DNA of 34,863 bases, taken from contig JAVEZQ010000017.1 in assembly GCA_034002905.1 (NCBI GenBank), positions 1-34,863 of the forward strand, written 5' to 3'. Source of the DNA: UBA8914 sp034002905 (GTDB lineage: Bacteria > Pseudomonadota > Alphaproteobacteria > UBA9219). Shown here piece after piece: positions 7,727-15,056 of the stretch. The notes below the pieces were generated by a model. The model worked only from the letters and a program-made list of their open reading frames with translations, had not been told where the DNA came from and did no database searches. How positions within the stretch are numbered: position 1 is the stretch's first letter; every line of letters starts with the position of its first letter. The position numbers and the translations under genes are program-made.

Positions 7727-8290
7727 CTATCCCCAATGCCGTACTGGCCCGACATCCACATGGACAAAGTCGGAATTGGGATAGAAGCCAACGCCTCCGC
7801 GTTTCATAAACAAGGCCGTCGTTTGTATCTTTCGAAGCGGCACGCTGCTCATCCGGATGTCAGTTGCCAGTCCCCGCATATGGTAGCTACGCTTGGCAAC
7901 GCCATCGGAGTTGTTGACGAGCATGGCATTTGTCTTTGGCGAGCGGTAGCCTGAGATAATCTCGATGGTCGCATCGGTCCGCATTTTGGCCTGAAGATCA
8001 TGGAGCAGATCAATCAGGTTTGCAGAGATAGGGAAGACATCGCCCGTGCGGAAATCGCGCATAATACGGTGGATACGGCTCAAAGCACCCCGGTCATAGC
8101 TGCCATTCTTCCAATAGGTTACGCGCAGCTGTTCATCTGTGTGGAGATTACGAAAGGCAAGCTCTTTCATCTTGGGCTGACGACCCAAGCCTCCGGCCAA
8201 CGCCAACGAAGGATTGGCAAGAAGCAAACCAGATGCAAAGAGTCCGGTTTGTACAAAATGCCGCTTACTGCTATCGATACTCTCGTCCAT
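7727..8290 (-). CDS. DUF882/MepK-like peptidoglycan DD/LD-endopeptidase (M15-type), exported
   Basis: 187 residues. The N-terminus SSKRHFVQTG followed by a hydrophobic stretch ending at ALA resembles a Tat-type signal with a KR pair, so export is likely. The mature domain has the YcbK/DUF882 zinc site: ISGYRSPKTN, then H137 and D144 in YHMRGLATDI, and H177 in DFVHVDVG. In E. coli the homologue MepK is a zinc hydrolase acting on 3-3 cross-links made by L,D-transpeptidases. Here the gene lies directly downstream of a YcbB-type L,D-transpeptidase on the same strand, 108 bp away, as in the E. coli ycbB-ycbK pair. This strongly supports a role in 3-3 cross-link turnover. Confidence 0.88.
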   Translation of the reverse strand: MDESIDSSKRHFVQTGLFASGLLLANPSLALAGGLGRQPKMKELAFRNLHTDEQLRVTYWKNGSYDRGALSRIHRIMRDFRTGDVFPISANLIDLLHDLQAKMRTDATIEIISGYRSPKTNAMLVNNSDGVAKRSYHMRGLATDIRMSSVPLRKIQTTALFMKRGGVGFYPNSDFVHVDVGPVRHWG

Positions 8291-8374
8291 ACTGTCCTAA
8301 AGCCTTTACCATTCGACGAAGGAAGCATTCTACTCTTGTTGAGTGAACGAGACAAGAAATTAACCAAGCTTGAT

Positions 8375-8402
8375 AAAAAGATAATCTAAATCAATAGATT
8401 AT
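8375..8402 (-). terminator. Possible weak terminator between L,D-transpeptidase and MepK-like gene
   Basis: On the minus strand ATAATCTA and TAGATTAT form an 8-bp A+T-rich stem followed by CTTTTT. It overlaps the last codon of the transpeptidase gene. A weak stem like this may reduce rather than stop transcription into the downstream MepK-like gene. Confidence 0.4.
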
Positions 8403-10033
8403 ATTCTTCGACTTAGTTTCGCCATCTCCTCCAGTAGTAGGGAATCATAGCCATACTTATCCGGCGCGAAGTGAGGCCGTTCGTTCCCCGTAGGGAAATA
8501 GACGGTTTGATGGGTGATCCAAACAGGCATGGGTTGCTGGACTTCGATCCAGCGTGTCCGATCGTTGTCGATGGTTTGCTGGATTTTTTCCTCCGTCCAG
8601 TCCCCCTCGTTGTGTTCCAGAATATAGGCCGCGAGAATGTTGGGGTCCTGTAGTCGGACACAGCCTGAGCTTAGATGGCGGTCCGCCTTGTTAAACAGGC
8701 TTTTCTTGGGGGTGCCGTGTAGATACACAGAAAAGTCGTTATCAAAGTCGAATTTGATTTTGCCCAACGCATTCATATCCCCCGGCGGCTGACGTAGGCG
8801 CAGATGAAAGTCCGAATGGGATATAGAGTGCCAATCGACGTTGGTTCCATGGGGATCGTCGACACTGCCTTTGATCACATAGCCCATTTTCGCCAGATAG
8901 TGCGGGTCTTTGCGCAGTTTGGGTAGGATATCTTTTCTCGCTATAGAGGATGGTATATGCCAAGAAGGGTTAAGGATCACGCTGCGGATGGCGCTTTGGA
9001 TAAAGGGCGTCTTGCGATCCGGTCGGCCTACGATGACGGGGGCTTCATAAAGGATGGTGTCTCCATCCATCAAAACACCCCATGCATTTGCGCTGTTGAT
9101 CAGGATATAGCGGCCTTTCTGGTCACGCGGCATCTGGCGCACACGCTCCATGCTCGCGATAATCTGCCCGATTTTCTGCGAAACAGGGGCATTAAGGGAA
9201 GAAAGGGTTTTTCCGCCAATAGCGCCATCCGGCTCTAGGCCGTTGCGTTCCTGATAGCTTTCGACCATCGTGGCAAGCGCATCGGAGTAAAAGTCGCCCG
9301 TCTCGTCGGCAACGTCATAGCCCTCGGCGGCGAGCCTTTCCCTCAGCAACGGGACGCGCGGATCATTCATGCCGGGCTTGAGCGACGGCCCCGTCGGTAA
9401 AGGGGGCCAGCCGCCTTTGGCCTCGATTTCCCGATAGGTCTTAAGCGCATCGGCCAATTGTTTATAGGTTGTGCCGGATGGTGCAAGGGAGTTGATATAG
9501 GCGTCAATTGTCCCGTTATTGATTGCCGTTGTCAGTCCGGCTGACACATCGTGTCGGGGTGGCATGAACTCCCAACCGGGGTAAAGGTGGTTGAGGTTAA
9601 TATCCATCCCGCGGAGGCGATAGGCAATGCGAAGGAGAAGGCCCGACATAAGAACCTCGGCTTTTCGCTCCTCGCCTTCGTTCAGGCCGGATTTGGCCAA
9701 AAGCGAGTCAAGCTCGCCGAAGGGAAAGATATGCCGTTCAATTCCATGATAGGCCATAAAGCTTTTGAGAGAGGCGAGAAGGGATTGCATCCCCTTTATG
9801 CCCTTTTTGCTGTTCGTATTCCAAACAGGCTTGTAGTCACGCCGTTGATAGAGCTGGTCAAGGTCGCCATAAGAAAGGCCTAATCCCCCGATTAGGGGCT
9901 GATTAGTGTGTAAAAAGACGGCGATGGGTTTGTCAGACGTGAGCAAGTCCGCCCGAAGGGTGCCGAGAGGCGCGGCAAGAATCAGGATAAGAACAGCCAA
10001 AAGAGCCGTACGAATGATCGAAGTGTGTTTCAT
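8399..10033 (-). CDS. ldtD: YcbB-type L,D-transpeptidase with peptidoglycan-binding domain
   Basis: 544 residues from ATG 10033, which begins a clear signal peptide (hydrophobic run to TLRAD). Next come an N-terminal scaffold, a PG_binding_1 domain around residues 210-265 (DPRVPLLRERLAAEGYD and GLEPDGAIGGKTLSSLN), and a YkuD catalytic domain. That domain has HGTP upstream and the nucleophile C458 in HLSSGCVRLQDP. It forms 3-3 (meso-DAP to meso-DAP) cross-links or attaches partners to the wall in the periplasm. A longer in-frame start at 10252 would place 73 residues before the signal peptide and overlap the divergent Coq10-like gene, so I rejected it. The MepK-like hydrolase follows on the same strand. 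The symbol follows E. coli LdtD/YcbB and is by analogy. Confidence 0.9.
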   Translation of the reverse strand: MKHTSIIRTALLAVLILILAAPLGTLRADLLTSDKPIAVFLHTNQPLIGGLGLSYGDLDQLYQRRDYKPVWNTNSKKGIKGMQSLLASLKSFMAYHGIERHIFPFGELDSLLAKSGLNEGEERKAEVLMSGLLLRIAYRLRGMDINLNHLYPGWEFMPPRHDVSAGLTTAINNGTIDAYINSLAPSGTTYKQLADALKTYREIEAKGGWPPLPTGPSLKPGMNDPRVPLLRERLAAEGYDVADETGDFYSDALATMVESYQERNGLEPDGAIGGKTLSSLNAPVSQKIGQIIASMERVRQMPRDQKGRYILINSANAWGVLMDGDTILYEAPVIVGRPDRKTPFIQSAIRSVILNPSWHIPSSIARKDILPKLRKDPHYLAKMGYVIKGSVDDPHGTNVDWHSISHSDFHLRLRQPPGDMNALGKIKFDFDNDFSVYLHGTPKKSLFNKADRHLSSGCVRLQDPNILAAYILEHNEGDWTEEKIQQTIDNDRTRWIEVQQPMPVWITHQTVYFPTGNERPHFAPDKYGYDSLLLEEMAKLSRRI

Positions 10034-10126
10034 ATTTGATGCTTTGTTAGCTCTTTGATAGAAGGGGACTCTGCCTATAAAAGTACACCGTGACGCGTAA
10101 CCTGTCAGCAACGATTTGTTAGATCT

Positions 10127-10564
10127 ATGACCCGCCATACCGAAATAAAAGTCGTCCCTTTTAGCGCTGAAGACATGTTTGATCTTGTGGCCGATATTGA
10201 ACGCTATCCCGACTTTTTGCCGTGGTGCCAAGGGGCTAAGGTTTATGAGCAAAAGGGGAGCAGGCTTAAAGCAGATCTAAGCGTTGGCTTTTCCACTCTT
10301 TCTGAGGTCTTTACCTCACTTGTGACTTTGGAGCGGCCCAACTGTATCTCGGTTGACTATGGCGGCGGCTCCCTTAGATATTTGAAAAATCAATGGCGCT
10401 TTCGTGATAGAGGGCCGGGGCGTTGCGAAATCGAGTTCTTTGTCGATTTTAAGCTGAAATCTCCTCTTCTAGCCATCATGATGGATGTTTTTTTTGAGCG
10501 GGCCTTTTTGAAAATGGTAAGAGCTTTTGAAGACCGCGCGCATGAACAATATGGAATGAAATAA
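10127..10564 (+). CDS. Coq10/RatA-like START-domain protein (ubiquinone-binding)
   Basis: 145 residues, a single SRPBCC/START domain. It has the family opening VVPFSAEDMFDLVADIERYPDFLPWC, then a beta-rich middle (KADLSVGFSTLSEVFTS), and a long closing helix (MMDVFFERAFLKMVRAFEDRA). Alphaproteobacterial members of this group are usually annotated as ubiquinone-binding Coq10 homologues or as RatA ('toxin'). Coq10 assists ubiquinone function in respiration, and the toxin name comes from an E. coli study. No antitoxin-like partner is adjacent. The stop codon directly abuts the start of the HAD gene, so the two are translationally coupled. Confidence 0.88.
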   Translation: MTRHTEIKVVPFSAEDMFDLVADIERYPDFLPWCQGAKVYEQKGSRLKADLSVGFSTLSEVFTSLVTLERPNCISVDYGGGSLRYLKNQWRFRDRGPGRCEIEFFVDFKLKSPLLAIMMDVFFERAFLKMVRAFEDRAHEQYGMK

Positions 10565-11224
10565 ATGACACAGCAAAAGATCACACGTCGGCCTCAGGCC
10601 ATTCTGTTTGATTGGGATAATACGCTCGTTGATAGCTGGGTCGCCATTGCTGATGCTTTGAACCTGACACGCTCAACCTATGGGCTTGAGACGTGGACGG
10701 TTGATGAAGCGCGGGTGAAGTCGGCGCACGCCTTGCGGGATAGTTTCCCTGAATGGTTTGGGGGTGAATGGGAAAAAGCCAGAGATATCTTCTATGCGCG
10801 CTATAATGCAGTTCATGCTCAACTCGTTCGTCCTATGACCGGCGTTGCCGAGCTATTGGCCTTTCTTCATGAAAAAAAAATTCCCTTAGGCATCATCAGC
10901 ACAAAAAAAAATATCCTTTTACGGGGAGAGGTCAAAAATTTGGGCTGGGACCTCTATTTTCAGGCGATTGTTGGATCAATGGATGCACCCAAAGACAAGC
11001 CGGATCCTGCCCCTGTCATGATGGCCCTTTCCCAGATGGGGATAGAATGGAACAGCTCTTGCGTGTGGTTTGTCGGGGATTCCCATACCGATGTGGAATG
11101 TGCCTTGCGCAGCGGTTGTATCCCCATTCTCATAGGGTCAAAAGAGGAGGCTGTACGATTAGGAATAAAAGGGTCTTTTTCCGATTGCATTACGATGAAA
11201 AACACGCTTTATAGCTGTTCTTAG
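10565..11224 (+). CDS. HAD-superfamily phosphatase (phosphoglycolate phosphatase-like)
   Basis: 219 residues. Motif I is D16-W-D-N-T20 (nucleophile and acid/base aspartates), motif II is the Ser/Thr in GIISTKKN, motif III is the lysine in KDKPDPAPV, and motif IV is the acidic pair in FVGDSHTDVEC. A helical cap lies between motifs I and II, as in subfamily IA Gph/PGP enzymes. The substrate cannot be told from sequence; 2-phosphoglycolate or another small phosphoester is likely. The start codon immediately follows the Coq10-like stop, and hfq begins about 26 bp later, so the gene lies within one plus-strand run. Confidence 0.86.
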   Translation: MTQQKITRRPQAILFDWDNTLVDSWVAIADALNLTRSTYGLETWTVDEARVKSAHALRDSFPEWFGGEWEKARDIFYARYNAVHAQLVRPMTGVAELLAFLHEKKIPLGIISTKKNILLRGEVKNLGWDLYFQAIVGSMDAPKDKPDPAPVMMALSQMGIEWNSSCVWFVGDSHTDVECALRSGCIPILIGSKEEAVRLGIKGSFSDCITMKNTLYSCS

Positions 11225-11250
11225 AAGAGGAACAATTGGAAGTATTTGGT

Positions 11251-11496
11251 ATGGTTGAGAATAAATCGGTGATGCAAGACACCTTTCTTGAGAACTTGCG
11301 CAAGTCAAAGATGCCTACAACTATATTTCTTGTGAATGGCGTCAAACTTCAAGGTGTGATAACATGTTCTGACGAATTTTCTGTACTCCTGCAACGGGAC
11401 GGGCATGCGCAGCTTGTCTATAAGCACGCAATATCAACGATCATGCCAAGCTCGCCGGTGCAGGCCATAGAGGGCATGAACGATAGTGGCAAATAA
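11251..11496 (+). CDS. hfq: RNA chaperone Hfq
   Basis: 81 residues from ATG 11251. The Sm1 motif is present (TTIFLVNGVKLQGVITCSDEFSVLL, residues about 23-47), as is the Sm2 motif with the diagnostic YKHAISTI. Hfq forms a hexameric ring that pairs small RNAs with mRNAs. The usual alphaproteobacterial SDxxxVLLxRDG context is kept, with Cys-Ser-Asp-Glu replacing the more common Trp-Phe-Asp-Asn. A TTG at 11236 is preceded by AGAGG at close spacing and would add five residues. I prefer the ATG because it gives the standard N-terminal length before QDTFL and has GGAAG 8 nt upstream. The last 11 bp overlap hflX, the classic hfq-hflX pairing. Confidence 0.95.
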   Translation: MVENKSVMQDTFLENLRKSKMPTTIFLVNGVKLQGVITCSDEFSVLLQRDGHAQLVYKHAISTIMPSSPVQAIEGMNDSGK

Positions 11497-12910
11497 AAAA
11501 GGTTCTCAACTAACTGACGCGTCCGTCGATCTTGACGGACGTCGTCATGGCGACAGAGCGTGTATTCTCAAGCCAATCCTCCACAACTCTCCCGAGCAAG
11601 CCCAGCGCACAACGCGTAATACGTCGCTCTTGCTCGAAGAAGCTGTCGGCCTTGCCGAAGCAATCGCGTTGGATGTTATTGCTGCTGATGCGGTGAACCT
11701 TGCTCATCCGACACCTGCGATGCTGTTTGGCAAAGGGCTGGTTCAGGAATATGCTCAGTTCGTCAAAGATGAGGAAATCGCGCTTGTTATCGTTGATCAT
11801 CCACTAACGCCTATTCAGCAACGTAATCTGGAGCGTGAGTGGAAGTGCAAAGTCATCGATCGCACGGGATTGATCCTTGAGATATTCGGCGCGCGCGCCC
11901 GTACGAAAGAAGGGCAGTTGCAGGTTGAACTGGCCGCTTTGTCCTATCAGAAGTCGCGGCTCGTGCGTTCATGGACTCACCTTGAGCGACAGCGCGGCGG
12001 TTTCGGTTTTCTTGGTGGTCCCGGTGAATCCCAGCTTGAGATCGACCGCCGGTTGATCACGAACCGCATCGCCAAGCTTAAGCAGGATATCGAGCAAGTA
12101 CGTCGTACGCGCGGACTTCAACGTGAAGCGCGTCAAAAAGCCGAACATCCAACGATCGTCCTCGTCGGTTATACGAATGCAGGCAAGTCCACTTTGTTCA
12201 ACCGCCTCACCGGCGCGGATGTGCTCGCACAAGATATGCTTTTTGCCACGCTGGATACGTCGATGCGCGGGGTGAAGCTTCCCAGTGGGCGACAGGTTAT
12301 CTTTTCGGACACTGTGGGATTTATCTCTGATTTGCCAACGCATCTTGTTGATGCGTTTTGCGCGACGCTTGAGGAAGTCCAGCTCGCGGATATTATCCTG
12401 CATGTGCGCGACGTCACGCATCCCGAAGCGCGTCAGCAAAAAGAAGCAGTGGAGTCCATCCTTTCCGATCTGGGAATCGAAGTCGATGATGTACGGCTGG
12501 TCGAAGTGCTGAACAAGGCTGACTTGTTCGATGAGGACGAGCGCGTTCATTTGCGTAACTATGCGGCGCGTCAATCGAAAGATAGTCGTGAGGCATTGCA
12601 TGACCTTGAAGGCCTGCGGCCCCAGTCGCGTGGCGGTGTCGTGGCCGTCTCAGCTTTGACGGGCGAGGGTATCAAAGATTTGTTGTGTCTGTTGGATGAT
12701 CGTCTGGCAGCGCAGTCCAAGGTCTATCAGATTGAAATGCAACTTAGCGCCGGAGCCCCATTGGCTTGGCTCTATGGCCATGGTAATATGCTTGAAAAGA
12801 TAGACAAGCGTACAAAGATCGTTGTCAAAGTTGCTCTTGATGATGCCGATTTTGGACGCTTTATGAGCAAGTTCGGGAAGGATGTTCATGTTAAAGATCA
12901 AGACGGATGA
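11486..12910 (+). CDS. hflX: Ribosome-associated GTPase HflX
   Basis: 474 residues. An N-terminal glycine-rich HflX domain (FGARARTKEGQLQVELA, then GGFGFLGGPGESQLEIDRR near 171-189) is followed by a coiled stretch and a G domain. G1 is GYTNAGKST at 228-236, G3 is in SDTVGF, and G4 is NKAD. HflX binds the 50S subunit and rescues stalled or hibernating ribosomes under stress. The start is GTG at 11486, inside the end of hfq and preceded by AGAGGG about 11 nt away, implying translational coupling to hfq. The 3' end overlaps the CysQ-like gene. There is a short charged insertion after NKAD (ARQSKDSREALHDLEGLRPQ), not obviously disruptive. Confidence 0.95.
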   Translation: MANKKGSQLTDASVDLDGRRHGDRACILKPILHNSPEQAQRTTRNTSLLLEEAVGLAEAIALDVIAADAVNLAHPTPAMLFGKGLVQEYAQFVKDEEIALVIVDHPLTPIQQRNLEREWKCKVIDRTGLILEIFGARARTKEGQLQVELAALSYQKSRLVRSWTHLERQRGGFGFLGGPGESQLEIDRRLITNRIAKLKQDIEQVRRTRGLQREARQKAEHPTIVLVGYTNAGKSTLFNRLTGADVLAQDMLFATLDTSMRGVKLPSGRQVIFSDTVGFISDLPTHLVDAFCATLEEVQLADIILHVRDVTHPEARQQKEAVESILSDLGIEVDDVRLVEVLNKADLFDEDERVHLRNYAARQSKDSREALHDLEGLRPQSRGGVVAVSALTGEGIKDLLCLLDDRLAAQSKVYQIEMQLSAGAPLAWLYGHGNMLEKIDKRTKIVVKVALDDADFGRFMSKFGKDVHVKDQDG

Positions 12911-13742
12911 GGTTGAAAAGATCATTCAAGACGTCGCTGATTCTATTATTGTCCCCCGTTTTCAACATCCAGAGAACCAAGAGATCCACTTCAAATCCGA
13001 GGACAACCCTGTCACAATTGCCGACAAAGAGGCCGAAAAGGCCCTTAAAGAGCGGCTTTCTGCCCTCTTACCCGGCTCAAAAGTGGTCGGAGAGGAAGAA
13101 TTTGAGGATAATCCAGCCATTATTCAGCGCTTTTTATCGGAATCACCCGTCTGGATCGTTGATCCGCTCGACGGTACCAAGCAATTTATAGCCGGTGAGC
13201 CCCTCTATGGGGTTATTGTTGCGCTTGCGCAAGGAGATCAAACGGTTGCTGGTTGGCTTTATGACCCTACTTCAAGAGAGTTCGTGACCACCGAGCTTGG
13301 GGCTGGGACGTATCACAAAGGCGAAAGGCAAAAGGTCATAGAGCCCGACGATCTGCCTAATATGCGCGGCATTATTGGCTATCGCATCATGTGTGCCTAT
13401 CGCGATTGTGAAGAGTCAGACGATGCGCGCAAGCCGATTTTCGTTCCGATGAACTCTGCCTGTCATGATTATGCCAGCCTTGTTGTCGGCAAGGAGCATT
13501 TCTCCCGCCGGACTCAACAGGCGCATTTCCACACTTGGCTGCAGACTTGCACGCCGTGGGATTCTTCCGCAGGCATTCTTGCTCATACGGAAGCGGGCGG
13601 CTATACGGCACACTGGAACGGCGATCCGTTCCAGCCATCGCATTATGGTCGTGGTATCCTGTCGGCCGGAAGCAAGGAAAGCTGGGAAGAAATCCGCAAT
13701 TGGATATCTACCTTCTGTTGCGTCGAGGACGAGGCGGCTTGA
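12888..13742 (+). CDS. Inositol monophosphatase-family phosphatase (CysQ/HisN-like)
   Basis: 284 residues from ATG 12888. It carries the lithium-sensitive phosphatase metal site: GEEE in the loop after SKVV, WIVDPLDGTKQF, and TPWDSSAG near the C-terminus. Candidate substrates are 3'-phosphoadenosine 5'-phosphate (CysQ), histidinol phosphate (HisN) or inositol phosphate; sequence alone does not separate them. An ATG six bases upstream (12882) is in frame, but AAGGA sits at better distance from 12888. The gene overlaps the end of hflX by 23 bp and likely shares its transcript. No terminator is obvious after it. Confidence 0.85.
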   Translation: MLKIKTDEVEKIIQDVADSIIVPRFQHPENQEIHFKSEDNPVTIADKEAEKALKERLSALLPGSKVVGEEEFEDNPAIIQRFLSESPVWIVDPLDGTKQFIAGEPLYGVIVALAQGDQTVAGWLYDPTSREFVTTELGAGTYHKGERQKVIEPDDLPNMRGIIGYRIMCAYRDCEESDDARKPIFVPMNSACHDYASLVVGKEHFSRRTQQAHFHTWLQTCTPWDSSAGILAHTEAGGYTAHWNGDPFQPSHYGRGILSAGSKESWEEIRNWISTFCCVEDEAA

Positions 13743-13796
13743 CCGTATCCACAGCATAGTGTAGCTTTACAACACCGTGAGGCGAGACTGTCACGG

Positions 13797-13850
13797 TCGC
13801 GGGATTTGATAAATGCAGATTGCTGCCGCGTTACCCACAGCTAAAGCGCC
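13797..13850 (+). promoter_or_regulatory. SAM-II riboswitch (metA motif)
   Basis: The stem CGCGG (13798-13802) pairs with CCGCG (13826-13830) and encloses GATTTGA, the conserved SAM-II loop start. The stem is followed by TTA and then ACAGCTAAAGCG, matching the conserved GCTAAA pseudoknot strand; GCTG before the stem can pair with CAGC. The element binds S-adenosylmethionine and lowers methionine-biosynthesis expression. It lies about 115 nt upstream of the metA start, its classic target in Alphaproteobacteria. A downstream hairpin (CCACA...GAGC/GCTC...TGTGG, 13849-13882) may belong to the expression platform. The identification is from recalled consensus, not from a covariance-model search. 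Confidence 0.8.
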
Positions 13851-13964
13851 ACACCGATGAGCGAGAAGCTCTTGCAATGTGGCTTTCGATAATTGAGCGC
13901 CAGCGTTGCGAGGGCTTTTTTGTTGTCTTCACCGCGTCGGCCCTTTTGATGAAAGGATGCGACC

Positions 13965-14948
13965 ATGCCTGTTATTATCACTAGCCAAGAAAAACATCCG
14001 TTCCTGCCGTCACTCGGCACGACCTCGGCGATCCATTATAAAAGCGCCTTGCAGCAGGACATCAGACCGCTTGAAATCGCCATCGTCAATTTGATGGCCG
14101 ACAAGCAGACGACCGAGCGTCAGCTTGCCTATTGGCTTGGCCACACGCCGCTTCAGGTTGAGCTGACTTTTATCGCGACGGACAGTTATATGAACGCAAT
14201 CCGCAATGGTCACAAGAGCAAGACGACTTCAGTTGATCATATCCATAAATTCTATCGCGGCTTTAGCGAGATCAAGAACCACAAATATGATGGACTGATC
14301 GTCACGGGTGTCAACGCCCTTAAAGACCGGGTGGAGCAGGAAGCCTTTTGGCCTGAGGTTCAGGAGATCATGGAGTGGTCGCGTACCAATGTGTTTTCTT
14401 CCCTCTATCTCTGTTGGGCGGCCAAGGCAGCGCTTAAGCATTTCCACAATATCGATAGCCTCAAGCGCGAAGAGAAGCTGTGGGGATTGTTCGAACACGA
14501 CCTTGTATCTGATGAAACGGGGTTAGCCTTTGGGTTTCCCGATCGCTTCGCTGTTCCTGTCTCTCGATGGAAGAGCCCGAACGCAAAGGCGATCCGGCAC
14601 AATAAAAAGCTTGAGGTTATCGCAGATTCGGCCGAGGCGGGGCCGAATATTATCGCAGAAAACAAACGAGCCGAGGAGGGTGGGCCCAATTTTCCTCGTC
14701 GCGTTTATATTCTCAACCACCCTGAATATGATACGGAAACGCTTCAAACCGAGTATGCGCGAGACAAGAAGACAAACGGCGGTAAGGTCAAGCCGCTGCA
14801 CTATTTCCCGCAGGATAACCCGCAACAGCCCCCCATTAATCAGTGGCGCTATACGGGCTTTATCTATTCCAACTGGATCAAGCTTGTTTACGCCTTCACG
14901 CCCTATGACCGGCACTTAATCCCCCAAGCGACGCGGAAAGGTATATAA
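13965..14948 (+). CDS. metA: Homoserine O-acyltransferase, MetA family
   Basis: 327 residues. The MetA fold is recognisable throughout: RPLEIAIVNLMADKQTTERQ, PLQVELTFI, DGLIVTG, nucleophile C150 in SSLYLCWAAKAAL, catalytic H252-P-E254 in ILNHPEYDTETL, and a terminal YFPQDNP plus SNWIKLVYAFTPYD. It activates homoserine with succinyl- or acetyl-CoA, the first committed step to methionine. The segment after VTG, normally GAP(L/V)(G/E), reads GVNALKDRVEQE, so the residue that usually distinguishes succinyl from acetyl donors is not the common Gly or Glu. This marks a divergent subfamily with donor uncertain. AAAGGA precedes ATG 13965. An upstream SAM-II riboswitch supports the pathway. Confidence 0.92.
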   Translation: MPVIITSQEKHPFLPSLGTTSAIHYKSALQQDIRPLEIAIVNLMADKQTTERQLAYWLGHTPLQVELTFIATDSYMNAIRNGHKSKTTSVDHIHKFYRGFSEIKNHKYDGLIVTGVNALKDRVEQEAFWPEVQEIMEWSRTNVFSSLYLCWAAKAALKHFHNIDSLKREEKLWGLFEHDLVSDETGLAFGFPDRFAVPVSRWKSPNAKAIRHNKKLEVIADSAEAGPNIIAENKRAEEGGPNFPRRVYILNHPEYDTETLQTEYARDKKTNGGKVKPLHYFPQDNPQQPPINQWRYTGFIYSNWIKLVYAFTPYDRHLIPQATRKGI

Positions 14949-14966
14949 ATCGCAAGTATTTATATA
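14942..14966 (+). terminator. A+T-rich hairpin at the end of metA
   Basis: TATATAAAT and ATTTATATA form a 9-bp stem around loop CGCAAGT. The stem overlaps the metA stop codon and is followed by TATT. It may act as a weak terminator or mRNA-end stabiliser before alaS. Confidence 0.35.
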
Positions 14967-15056
14967 TATTTGACCCTATAGACATTTGTCCCTTTTTCCG
15001 CAAAAATGGCTGAACGGGGCAGGGGCTCCATCGGGACATATCAAGGATCGACACAG

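Noticed and set aside
10034..10252. N-terminal extension of the L,D-transpeptidase
   Set aside because: Would put 73 residues ahead of a clear signal peptide and overlap the divergent Coq10-like gene.
10127..11224. Toxin-antitoxin module from the RatA-like protein
   Set aside because: The neighbour is a HAD phosphatase and no RatB-like partner is present; a Coq10-type role in ubiquinone function is more likely.
11969..12601. Minus-strand frame of 210 codons
   Set aside because: Antisense to the HflX G domain.
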